Shown here piece by piece: positions 1 through 4,779 of a stretch of DNA of 5,486 nucleotides. A program made the translations under genes and the position numbers. Within the stretch, counting starts at the first letter, position 1. Each line of letters opens with the position of its first letter. The notes under the pieces were generated by a model. It was not told where the DNA came from. It saw nothing but the letters and a program-made list of their open reading frames with translations, and did no database searches. This stretch comes from Candidatus Woesebacteria bacterium (GTDB taxonomy: Bacteria > Patescibacteriota > Microgenomatia > UBA1400 > MFAQ01). The stretch spans positions 1 to 5,486 of the forward strand of contig JAGVOE010000061.1 in the NCBI GenBank assembly GCA_020052895.1, in the 5' to 3' direction.

Positions 1-183
1 GTGGCACAAGTACTAAATAACTATGGAATAGCAGTGCGCTCTGGTCAGCATTGTGCAGCCCCTCTAGTAACTAGTTTTGGAGTGCCGGCGATGGTGAGGG
101 CGACTTTTTATATTTACAATACTAAAGAAGAAATTGATTATTTGGTCGAAAAATTAAAAGAAGTACCAAAAGTGTTTATCTAA
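1..183 (+). CDS. sufS: SufS-type cysteine desulfurase, C-terminal fragment (5' end outside window)
   Basis: This is the last 60 codons of a PLP-dependent class V aminotransferase-fold cysteine desulfurase, which takes sulfur from cysteine as an enzyme persulfide and passes it to an Fe-S scaffold. The visible diagnostic stretch is R-S-G-Q-H-C-A-A-P-L at fragment residues 13-22. It matches the SufS active-site loop around the persulfide-forming cysteine (here Cys18, TGT at 52-54). It is followed by the usual small C-terminal domain ending in a helix (E-E-I-D-Y-L-V-E-K-L). The frame is open to the left edge, so the GTG at position 1 should not be taken as the start; the complete family protein is about 400 residues. 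The TAA stop is one base before the ATG of the scaffold gene, fitting SufS-SufU co-expression and partnership. The assignment to SufS rather than IscS/NifS rests on this active-site loop. Confidence 0.9.
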   Translation: MAQVLNNYGIAVRSGQHCAAPLVTSFGVPAMVRATFYIYNTKEEIDYLVEKLKEVPKVFI

Positions 184-184
184 A

Positions 185-580
185 ATGGATTACAAGGATG
201 AAATAATTGATCATTATAAGAACCCGAGGAATTTCGGGGAGATGGAGGGGGCGGATGTGACCATAAATGAGGCGAATGCGTCATGTGGAGATGTGGTGCA
301 GATACAAATAAGAACTCTAGGAAACAAGAACTCAAGAACTCAAGATAAGGAAGATTTGGTAATAAAAGAGATGAAGTGGCGGGGGGTGGGGTGTGCTATT
401 TCAACGGCGGCGGCATCGATGCTGTCGGAGAAAGTGGTGGGGATGGACAAGAGAGGCTTGGAAAAGTTGGGAGAAACAGGGATAATAAAGATGTTGGGTG
501 GCGAGATAAATCCAGGTAGAATGAAGTGCGCCATGCTAGCCTATCGTGGGTTATTAAAAGTATTTGAGAATAATGGATGA
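185..580 (+). CDS. sufU: SufU/IscU-type Fe-S cluster assembly scaffold protein
   Basis: This 131-residue NifU-N/IscU-fold protein accepts sulfur from SufS and either builds a cluster or relays sulfur in the cytoplasm. It has the opening Y-K-D-E-I-I-D-H-Y-K-N-P-R-N-F-G and the three conserved cysteines: Cys34 in A-S-C-G-D (with Asp36), Cys70 in G-V-G-C-A-I-S and Cys115 in R-M-K-C-A-M-L-A. The residue before the third Cys is Lys, as in SufU-like proteins, where IscU has His. The Cys70-Cys115 spacing of 45 residues is close to IscU and lacks the extra segment of Bacillus SufU, so the protein looks intermediate. Residues 43-56 are hydrophilic and encoded by an 8-nt tandem array (310-349) that lengthens the loop between two beta strands. 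It starts one base after sufS and overlaps the next gene by 8 nt. No clear Shine-Dalgarno is visible. The family call is secure; SufU versus IscU is less so. Confidence 0.92.
   Translation: MDYKDEIIDHYKNPRNFGEMEGADVTINEANASCGDVVQIQIRTLGNKNSRTQDKEDLVIKEMKWRGVGCAISTAAASMLSEKVVGMDKRGLEKLGETGIIKMLGGEINPGRMKCAMLAYRGLLKVFENNG
310..349 (+). repeat. 8-nt tandem repeat inside sufU
   Basis: Five consecutive 8-nt units are visible: AAGAACTC (310-317), TAGGAAAC (318-325), AAGAACTC (326-333), AAGAACTC (334-341) and AAGATAAG (342-349). Three are identical and two are degenerate. The unit is not a multiple of three, so successive copies are read in different frames and encode a non-repetitive polar string (about residues 42-55: R-T-L-G-N-K-N-S-R-T-Q-D-K). 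The array lies where scaffold proteins usually have a short turn between beta strands, which suggests an insertion that kept the frame open. Confidence 0.75.
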
Positions 581-1205
581 TTGGAAACTAATATTAAAAG
601 TGGTCTTAGGGAGTACTTTGTTGCTGCTGGTCGTGATGTGGGGACTGTCTAGAATGGCTAGTCCGGAGAGTAGCTTAAAAATAGACGAACAAGTTTTACT
701 TGATGGAGCCAGATTTGTTAAAGAAAATGGGGAAATTAAGGTAACGGTGGTAAATTTCTCTGACATGCAGTGTCCGGTCTGTAAGGCGGCCGATCAGCAG
801 ACTAAGGAATTGTTTGAAATGCCCGGGGTGAGAGTGGTGACGAGACTTTTTCCCTTGCCTCCTTCGGTACACCGCTATGCTCTAGTTTCGGCCAGGGCAG
901 TAGAGGCGGCCAGAACTTTGGGAAAGGGATGGGAGATGATGAATGTCTTATATGAGAAACAGGCAGAGTGGTCGGAGAGCAATAAACCAGAAGCCAGCTT
1001 TGGGGAGTATGCTGCTAGTTTGGGTCTAGATGAGAAAGTATTTTTGGAAGCGCTGGCGTCAAAGGAAGTGGCGGATAACGTCCAAAAAGATGCTGATCTA
1101 GCCGCGTCACTTCAGCTATCTGGGACACCGACATTCTTTGTCAACGGAGAACAAGTGGGAACTCCATTTGTAGTAGATAAAGTTAAGGAACTACTAAATA
1201 AATAA
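573..1205 (+). CDS. Membrane-anchored DsbA-like thioredoxin-fold protein
   Basis: This 210-residue protein is predicted to act outside the cytoplasmic membrane in thiol-disulfide exchange. Residues about 5-25 form one hydrophobic segment (L-I-L-K-V-V-L-G-S-T-L-L-L-L-V-V-M-W) that serves as a signal anchor, with no lipobox Cys. The thioredoxin fold starts near residue 55. The active site is C-P-V-C at residues 67-70 within F-S-D-M-Q-C-P-V-C-K, followed by a helical insertion of the DsbA/DsbG (Thioredoxin_4) type. The cis-proline loop is G-T-P-T-F-F-V-N-G with Pro186. ATG 573 is preferred. A TTG at 564 would add three residues, but neither start has a convincing ribosome site and ATG 573 gives a normal signal anchor. 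It overlaps sufU by 8 nt and is followed two bases later by a CcdA-like gene. That pairing suggests CcdA keeps it reduced, so it may be a reductase or isomerase rather than an oxidase. The exact substrate is unknown. Confidence 0.87.
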   Translation: MDDWKLILKVVLGSTLLLLVVMWGLSRMASPESSLKIDEQVLLDGARFVKENGEIKVTVVNFSDMQCPVCKAADQQTKELFEMPGVRVVTRLFPLPPSVHRYALVSARAVEAARTLGKGWEMMNVLYEKQAEWSESNKPEASFGEYAASLGLDEKVFLEALASKEVADNVQKDADLAASLQLSGTPTFFVNGEQVGTPFVVDKVKELLNK

Positions 1206-1207
1206 AA

Positions 1208-1930
1208 ATGATTAATCTGCCTATTTTGACAGTCACAGCTCTGGCTAATGGAATCAATCCATGCGGAATTGGCATGATGATTACTTTTCTGGGCTACCTT
1301 CTTGTTTTTGGAAATATGGGCGGCGAAAAAACAAAACGGGCGGCCACAGGGGGCCGCCCCTACATGGGGAAATTATATTGGGATGGGGGGTTGTATATTT
1401 TGAGTGTGTTTGTGACATATCTCGTCTTGGGACTGATGTTTTATCAGGCGGCTTTTTACATGCAGAGGTGGTGGCTCGCGGGAGTGTTTAAACAAATTCT
1501 TGGAGGATTGATTGTGATTGCGGGACTAATACAATTGAAAGATGTTTTTTGGCAAGACTCACCCTTTCATCTGAGAATGCCAAAGATGGGTTTTGAAAAG
1601 ATCAGTAAATTGATGGCCAAGACCGGTGCCGGAGTGACGGTGTTGATTGGGGTGTTAACAACGATTTTTGCTACGCCATGTATGTTACCTCTCTATGTGG
1701 GAACGACGGCCGTGATTGCCAGATCGGGACTGTCCATGACGGCGGTGCTTGGTTATTTTCTCTACTATAATTTGATTTTTGTTATGCCACTCATAGTTAT
1801 ACTGATGGTCATGATAGGGGGAAAACGGGTAGTGGAAATGAAGGAGTGGGAACACAAAAATACTGTTTGGATGAGATTTGTTTTGGGAATGGCTTTGGTG
1901 GTGATGGGAATAATAATCGTCTTTAGATAA
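1208..1930 (+). CDS. ccdA: CcdA/DsbD-type transmembrane thiol-electron transporter
   Basis: This 240-residue integral membrane protein of the CcdA/DsbD-beta class moves reducing equivalents from the cytoplasm to extracytoplasmic thioredoxin-fold partners through a cysteine pair. Six hydrophobic segments are visible at about residues 5-36, 60-82, 88-112, 140-172, 178-201 and 220-239. The two hallmark cysteines are present: Cys19 in N-G-I-N-P-C-G in helix 1 and Cys158 in F-A-T-P-C-M-L-P in helix 4. Both are preceded by Pro, as in CcdA. The loop between helices 1 and 2 carries residues 44-53 (R-A-A-T-G-G-R-P-Y-M), encoded by a GC-rich palindromic repeat. The start is ATG 1208, two bases after the DsbA-like stop, and its stop touches the ATG of the reductase gene. 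The family call is firm. The symbol is by family resemblance; a role in cytochrome c maturation is not implied, as no cytochrome genes are visible. Confidence 0.85.
   Translation: MINLPILTVTALANGINPCGIGMMITFLGYLLVFGNMGGEKTKRAATGGRPYMGKLYWDGGLYILSVFVTYLVLGLMFYQAAFYMQRWWLAGVFKQILGGLIVIAGLIQLKDVFWQDSPFHLRMPKMGFEKISKLMAKTGAGVTVLIGVLTTIFATPCMLPLYVGTTAVIARSGLSMTAVLGYFLYYNLIFVMPLIVILMVMIGGKRVVEMKEWEHKNTVWMRFVLGMALVVMGIIIVFR
1338..1366 (+). repeat. GC-rich palindromic repeat inserted in the ccdA-like gene
   Basis: GGGCGGCC (1338-1345) and GGCCGCCC (1352-1359) form a perfect 8-bp inverted repeat around the 6-nt loop ACAGGG, followed by CTACATG. The surrounding gene is much less GC-rich. The element is read in frame as R-A-A-T-G-G-R-P-Y-M in the loop between the first two membrane helices. 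From memory, words of the form GGGCG(A/G)CCACA..GGTCGCCCCTACA recur as dispersed repeats in many uncultured bacterial genomes; this was not searched here. Confidence 0.75.
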
Positions 1931-2638
1931 ATGTCTCCAAAGAAATTAATCGGAAAGGTTGAGTTTAGAGAAAATTTGGCCGGACAAAATCATCTGATCC
2001 GAATCCGTTTTGACGAAAAAGTAGATTTTACTCCAGGGCAGTATGTCAGCCTGAAAGTAAATGGTGAGGGTTTGAGACGGTCGTATTCGGTAGCCAGTTT
2101 GCCCGGAGGGAACATCGTTGATGTGTTGGTAGATGTAAGTCCGATGGGAGAGGGATCGAAGTATATCCTGAGTCTCAAAGTGGGTGACGAGGTGGAAGTG
2201 TTGGGATTTTTGGGAAATTTTACGATAGACCTTCAAGCCATAGAGAGGGCAAGAAACATCACGTTTTTGGCTACCGGAACGGGGATTGCCCCGATGAGGC
2301 CCATGATTGAAGAATTGCTGGATAAAAAGAGTTTTAAGGGCGAAGTGAGGCTTGTTTGGGGAGTGCGACACGAAACGGATCTCTACTGGCTTAAGGAAAT
2401 GGATAATATTAGCCGAGATTATGATAATTTTAAATTTGATATTGTAATATCTCAACCATTGGAAGATTGGCCAGGATTTAGAGGTCACCTGGGAGGATTG
2501 GTGAATGGGCTGACACAAGACTGGAGTAAGACTCTGGTGTATCTATGCGGTTCACGCGAAATGATTGTCGAGACGGAAAAGAGGTTAAAAGAAAAAGGGG
2601 TACCTGAAGAACAGATTCATTATGAGAAGTACTACTGA
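1931..2638 (+). CDS. FAD/NAD(P)-binding oxidoreductase, ferredoxin-NADP reductase superfamily
   Basis: This 235-residue soluble flavoprotein has a beta-barrel FAD domain followed by an NAD(P)-binding domain, the architecture of ferredoxin/flavodoxin-NADP reductases and of reductase modules of oxygenases. The FAD motif is R-S-Y-S-V-A-S at residues 50-56, preceded by F-T-P-G-Q-Y-V-S. The pyridine nucleotide domain has A-T-G-T-G-I-A-P-M at 114-122 and L-C-G-S-R-E-M at 205-211. The C terminus ends in aromatic Y-E-K-Y-Y, as in flavohaemoprotein-type reductases. No fused ferredoxin domain or Cys cluster motif is present, so the electron partner must be a separate protein. ATG 1931 directly follows the CcdA-like stop, and its TGA overlaps the next ATG by one base. 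Its position suggests that it feeds the CcdA/DsbA pair or Fe-S assembly, but this is inference. NADH versus NADPH preference cannot be told. Confidence 0.88.
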   Translation: MSPKKLIGKVEFRENLAGQNHLIRIRFDEKVDFTPGQYVSLKVNGEGLRRSYSVASLPGGNIVDVLVDVSPMGEGSKYILSLKVGDEVEVLGFLGNFTIDLQAIERARNITFLATGTGIAPMRPMIEELLDKKSFKGEVRLVWGVRHETDLYWLKEMDNISRDYDNFKFDIVISQPLEDWPGFRGHLGGLVNGLTQDWSKTLVYLCGSREMIVETEKRLKEKGVPEEQIHYEKYY

Positions 2639-2937
2639 TGATGATTGAAGAAAAAATTCGTGAAGCCTTGAAAAAGGTGATCGATCCTGAGCTGGGAGTA
2701 AGTATTGTGGACTTGGGTCTGATTTATGATGTCCGGTACGAAGCTGGCGAAGCAGAGATAGAGATGACTCTGACCAGCCCTGGGTGTCCACTGGCGCCGG
2801 TAATTGATAAGAAAGTGAGAGAGGCAATCAAGGAAGTGCCGGAAGTAAAAAATGTCACTGTTGAGCTGGTCTGGGATCCACCTTGGAGTACCGGAGCAAT
2901 GTCGGAAGAATTAAGGGCGGAGCTTGGGATTGATTAA
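2638..2937 (+). CDS. sufT: MIP18/DUF59 family Fe-S maturation protein (SufT-like)
   Basis: This 99-residue single-domain protein belongs to the MIP18 (DUF59) family, whose members SufT, PaaD and eukaryotic CIAO2 assist maturation of Fe-S proteins. Visible hallmarks are I-D-P-E-L-G-V-S-I-V-D-L-G-L-I-Y-D at residues 15-31, the T-S-P-G-C-P-L motif with conserved Cys50, and the C-terminal V-W-D-P-P-W-S-T-G-A-M-S motif (residues 78-89). Its length is standard. Start options are ATG 2638 (overlapping the reductase TGA) or ATG 2641, which are consecutive Met codons, so the choice changes one residue only. It sits in the same transcription unit as sufS and sufU, which supports the Fe-S role over a phenylacetate (PaaD) role, as no paa genes are visible. 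The symbol follows from this context. Confidence 0.87.
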   Translation: MMIEEKIREALKKVIDPELGVSIVDLGLIYDVRYEAGEAEIEMTLTSPGCPLAPVIDKKVREAIKEVPEVKNVTVELVWDPPWSTGAMSEELRAELGID

Positions 2938-2980
2938 ATCCCTCTCGGCTACGCCGCTTCTCCCTTTGACAAGGGAGATG
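2938..2980. repeat. Intergenic double-hairpin repeat element
   Basis: Most of the only sizeable gap in the window is filled by two adjacent stem-loops. CGGC-TAC-GCCG spans 2946-2956. TCTCCCTT (2959-2966), loop TGAC and AAGGGAGA (2971-2978) form a perfect 8-bp stem. No T-run follows the second stem (the next bases are TGTTAAG), so a standard intrinsic terminator is unlikely, though read-through attenuation or mRNA processing is possible. The composition (CTCTCGGCTACGCCG plus CTCCCTTTGACAAGGGAG) resembles, from memory, a dispersed intergenic repeat common in metagenome-derived genomes. The purine run AGGGAGA ends about 15 nt before the rpiB ATG, too far for a typical ribosome site. Confidence 0.7.
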
Positions 2981-2993
2981 TTAAGATTAGTTT

Positions 2994-3464
2994 ATGCGAG
3001 TAATACTGGGGGCGGATCATGGGGGATTTGAGATGAAAGAGTTGATTAAGACTTGGCTAGCTGAGGAGGGGTATGAGGTGGCCGATGTGGGAAATGAGAG
3101 TTTGAGCCCCGATGATGATTATGTGGACTATGCGATGAAGGCGGTGGTGGAGATGATGGAAGATCCTTCGGCAAGCTCAGGACAGGTTCGGATGATTTTG
3201 TTTTGCCGAAATGGCATGGGCATGTCCATAACGGCCAACAAAAGAAAGGGGGTACGATGTGGACTGGGGTTTGATGTCGAAGCAGTACGCCAGGGACGGA
3301 AAGACGACGATATAAACGCTTTGGCGATACCCGCAGACTATTCAACTGATGAGGGAGTAAAAGAAATGGTGAAAGTATTTCTAAGTACCGAGTTTAGTAG
3401 CTCGGAAAGGTATCAGAAGAGATTGGAAAAACTTGATAAACTAGAAGCAGTATGGTCACAATAG
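2994..3464 (+). CDS. rpiB: RpiB/LacA/LacB family sugar-phosphate isomerase
   Basis: This 156-residue protein probably interconverts ribose 5-phosphate and ribulose 5-phosphate in the non-oxidative pentose phosphate pathway. Family features are G-A-D-H-G-G-F-E-M-K at 6-15 (Asp8 and His9), D-Y-V-D-Y-A, and the catalytic loop F-C-R-N-G-M-G-M-S-I-T-A-N-K with Cys71, corresponding to the CGTGIGMS loop of classical RpiB. Two things are odd. The usual H-N-D-A-N segment reads D-D-D-I-N (104-108), so the His that helps open the sugar ring is Asp. Residues 58-64 (P-S-A-S-S-G-Q) are encoded by an inserted repeat. ATG 2994 gives the expected N terminus beginning at the first beta strand; no good ribosome site is seen. 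The gene overlaps rpe by 13 nt. The family is certain; the specificity (ribose versus allose or galactose 6-phosphate) is inferred from the rpe and tkt neighbours. Confidence 0.88.
   Translation: MRVILGADHGGFEMKELIKTWLAEEGYEVADVGNESLSPDDDYVDYAMKAVVEMMEDPSASSGQVRMILFCRNGMGMSITANKRKGVRCGLGFDVEAVRQGRKDDDINALAIPADYSTDEGVKEMVKVFLSTEFSSSERYQKRLEKLDKLEAVWSQ
3165..3186 (+). repeat. Short dispersed-type repeat read in frame within rpiB
   Basis: The 22-nt word CCTTCGGCAAGCTCAGGACAGG lies in a coding gene and is translated as P-S-A-S-S-G-Q (residues 58-64); its reverse strand would read L-S-L-P-K-D. It falls between a helix and the strand leading to the catalytic Cys, where RpiB proteins normally have a short turn. 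From memory, CCTTCGACAAGCTCAGG-like words recur in very many copies in genomes of uncultured bacteria, including in-frame insertions giving S-S-G-Q strings. No second copy exists in this window, so its repeat nature is recalled rather than shown. Confidence 0.65.
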
Positions 3465-4138
3465 TCCCATCAATTTTAGAGAAAGACATTACTTCTTTTG
3501 AGGAAAAGTTGAAAAGAGTTTGGGGAATAACCAAGAGAGTGCAGATGGACGTGATTGACGGTAAGTTTGCCCAAACGGAGACAGTGGTACCGGAAGTTCT
3601 CTTGAATATCGACACGATTATCGATTTTGAGGGCCACCTTATGGTGGACAAGCCTGAAGAATGGGTGGAGAGATGTGCCGCTTCGGGAATGACAGCCCTT
3701 TACGGTCAGATCGAAAAAATGGGAGACAGAGACCGGTTTATTGCCGATACGGAATTTGCTGGTATGAAAGCGGGTTTAGCTTTTGATATCGAGACTCCGC
3801 TTGATGGCTTAGAGGAGGTAATAAATGGCCTAGATGGAGTGTTGCTAATGGCTGTTAAGGCCGGGAGTCAGGGAATAAATAAATTTGATGAGAGAGTCTT
3901 ATCTAAAATTAAAAAAGTGAGAGGGATGAGTGAGTTTGTGAAGATTGTGATCGACGGAGGCCTAAATGTAGCCAATATTAAAAAATGTTTGGTAGCCGAA
4001 TGGGCCCAAGAAATAAGTGAAGATCAGCTGAGTAAAGATTTTCTGGGAATGGAATTTGTGGTGGGATCGGACCTGTTTGGGGCGGAAAACATTGAAAAGG
4101 AGTTTAAATGGTTGGAAAATATGGGGGTGGGAGTATGA
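3452..4138 (+). CDS. rpe: Ribulose-phosphate 3-epimerase, divergent
   Basis: This 228-residue TIM-barrel enzyme is predicted to interconvert ribulose 5-phosphate and xylulose 5-phosphate. It has the family start V-P-S-I-L at 5-9, M-D-V-I-D-G-K-F at 32-39, G-H-L-M-V at 61-65, V-I-D-G-G at 166-170 and V-V-G-S-D-L-F near the C terminus. Three of four metal ligands expected for the family are present (Asp33, His62, Asp168). The first, normally His in H-x-D-V-M-D, is Gln31. The phosphate/substrate loop normally written N-P-G-F-G-G-Q reads K-A-G-S-Q-G-I, and residues about 183-198 are an extra segment before the last strand. It starts at ATG 3452 inside the end of rpiB and ends in an ATGA overlap with the LOG gene. 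The fold and likely function are well supported by the rpiB and tkt neighbours; activity and metal use are less certain because of the substitutions. Confidence 0.85.
   Translation: MVTIVPSILEKDITSFEEKLKRVWGITKRVQMDVIDGKFAQTETVVPEVLLNIDTIIDFEGHLMVDKPEEWVERCAASGMTALYGQIEKMGDRDRFIADTEFAGMKAGLAFDIETPLDGLEEVINGLDGVLLMAVKAGSQGINKFDERVLSKIKKVRGMSEFVKIVIDGGLNVANIKKCLVAEWAQEISEDQLSKDFLGMEFVVGSDLFGAENIEKEFKWLENMGVGV
4123..4133 (+). promoter_or_regulatory. Purine-rich candidate ribosome site favouring ATG 4135
   Basis: GGGGGTGGGAG lies immediately upstream of ATG 4135, whereas ATG 4108, in the same frame, is preceded by AAAGGAGTTTAA (GGAG about 5 nt upstream), which is also plausible. ATG 4135 is preferred because it makes the ATGA overlap with rpe seen elsewhere in this operon and starts the protein right at the first beta strand. 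The alternative adds M-V-G-K-Y-G-G-G-S. Confidence 0.4.
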
Positions 4139-4758
4139 TACTCAAGAACTTAAAGGCAGTGACCGTATTTGGATTTGCGGATTGTCCCTTCGACCATCCT
4201 TTGTACAAAGAAACGGTTGAGGTAACTAGACTATTGGCCCAAAATGGACTGGAAATTGTCAATGGGGGTGGTCCGGGAGTGATGAAAGCGGCAACTGAGG
4301 GGGCTCATGAAGGTGGAGGAGTAGCTTCGGTCGCAACCTTTTATCCTAAGTTTATTGAAAACTTTGAAGGTAAGGATCCTCAAAATAAGGCTGATAAGGA
4401 GATTATCATGCATAACTATGTTGACAGGACGATGAAGTTGCTTGAGCTGGGTGACGCTTACGTAATATTTAACGGGGGGACGGGAACTTTGTCGGAGTTT
4501 GGTATGGCTTGGGGTCTAGCTTATCTCTACTTCGGACATCACAAGCCACTCATACTGTATGGAGATTTTTGGTATCCAATAATGGAAAGTTTGGTAAAAA
4601 ATATGCTGATAGGGACGAGGCCGGGAGCTTTGAGGGTATATAAGATTGCGACCACACCGGGGCAGGTACTGGAGTATTTGTCGGAGTTTGACAAGGAAAT
4701 GCCACCACGAACGGAAATAAAGGATGACTTGAGTGGAGAGAAAGCGTTTATCGAGTAG
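4135..4758 (+). CDS. LOG family protein (TIGR00730-type Rossmann-fold nucleotide phosphoribohydrolase-like)
   Basis: This 207-residue protein belongs to the family once called lysine decarboxylase-like. Characterised members (LOG, YgdH/PpnN-like) cleave nucleoside monophosphates to base plus ribose 5-phosphate. The visible motifs are N-G-G-G-P-G-V-M-K-A-A at 43-53 and N-G-G-T-G-T-L-S-E at 113-121, equivalent to the PGGxGTxxE signature with Pro replaced by Asn. Between them, D-R-T-M-K-L-L contains the Arg normally found in the active site. No transmembrane or signal segment is present. It overlaps the rpe stop (ATGA). Its place between two pentose phosphate genes makes ribose 5-phosphate release from nucleotides an attractive role, feeding RpiB, Rpe and transketolase; that is inference. 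A start at ATG 4108 would add nine residues. The family is firm; substrate is unknown. Confidence 0.85.
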   Translation: MILKNLKAVTVFGFADCPFDHPLYKETVEVTRLLAQNGLEIVNGGGPGVMKAATEGAHEGGGVASVATFYPKFIENFEGKDPQNKADKEIIMHNYVDRTMKLLELGDAYVIFNGGTGTLSEFGMAWGLAYLYFGHHKPLILYGDFWYPIMESLVKNMLIGTRPGALRVYKIATTPGQVLEYLSEFDKEMPPRTEIKDDLSGEKAFIE

Positions 4759-4779
4759 ATGGTTTGATAAGATGGAGAT

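Noticed and set aside
1..183. Complete 60-residue small protein starting at GTG 1
   Set aside because: The sequence is the conserved C-terminal active-site region of SufS, so the frame continues upstream of the window.
310..349. CRISPR-like array
   Set aside because: Units of 8 nt without spacers inside a coding gene do not fit a CRISPR array.
564..572. TTG 564 as start of the DsbA-like gene
   Set aside because: ATG 573 is nearby, gives a normal signal anchor and needs a shorter overlap; there is no ribosome-site evidence for the TTG.
1946..2518. 190-codon open frame on the minus strand
   Set aside because: It is antisense to the clearly homologous FAD/NAD(P) reductase gene, has no recognisable domain and no ribosome site; it is a shadow frame.
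2959..2978. Intrinsic terminator between the SufT-like gene and rpiB
   Set aside because: The stem is strong but no T-run follows, and the sequence looks like a dispersed repeat, so a terminator call is not justified.
3046..3345. Minus-strand frame containing an L-S-L-P-K-D string
   Set aside because: It is antisense to rpiB; the string is simply the reverse reading of the short repeat at 3165-3186.
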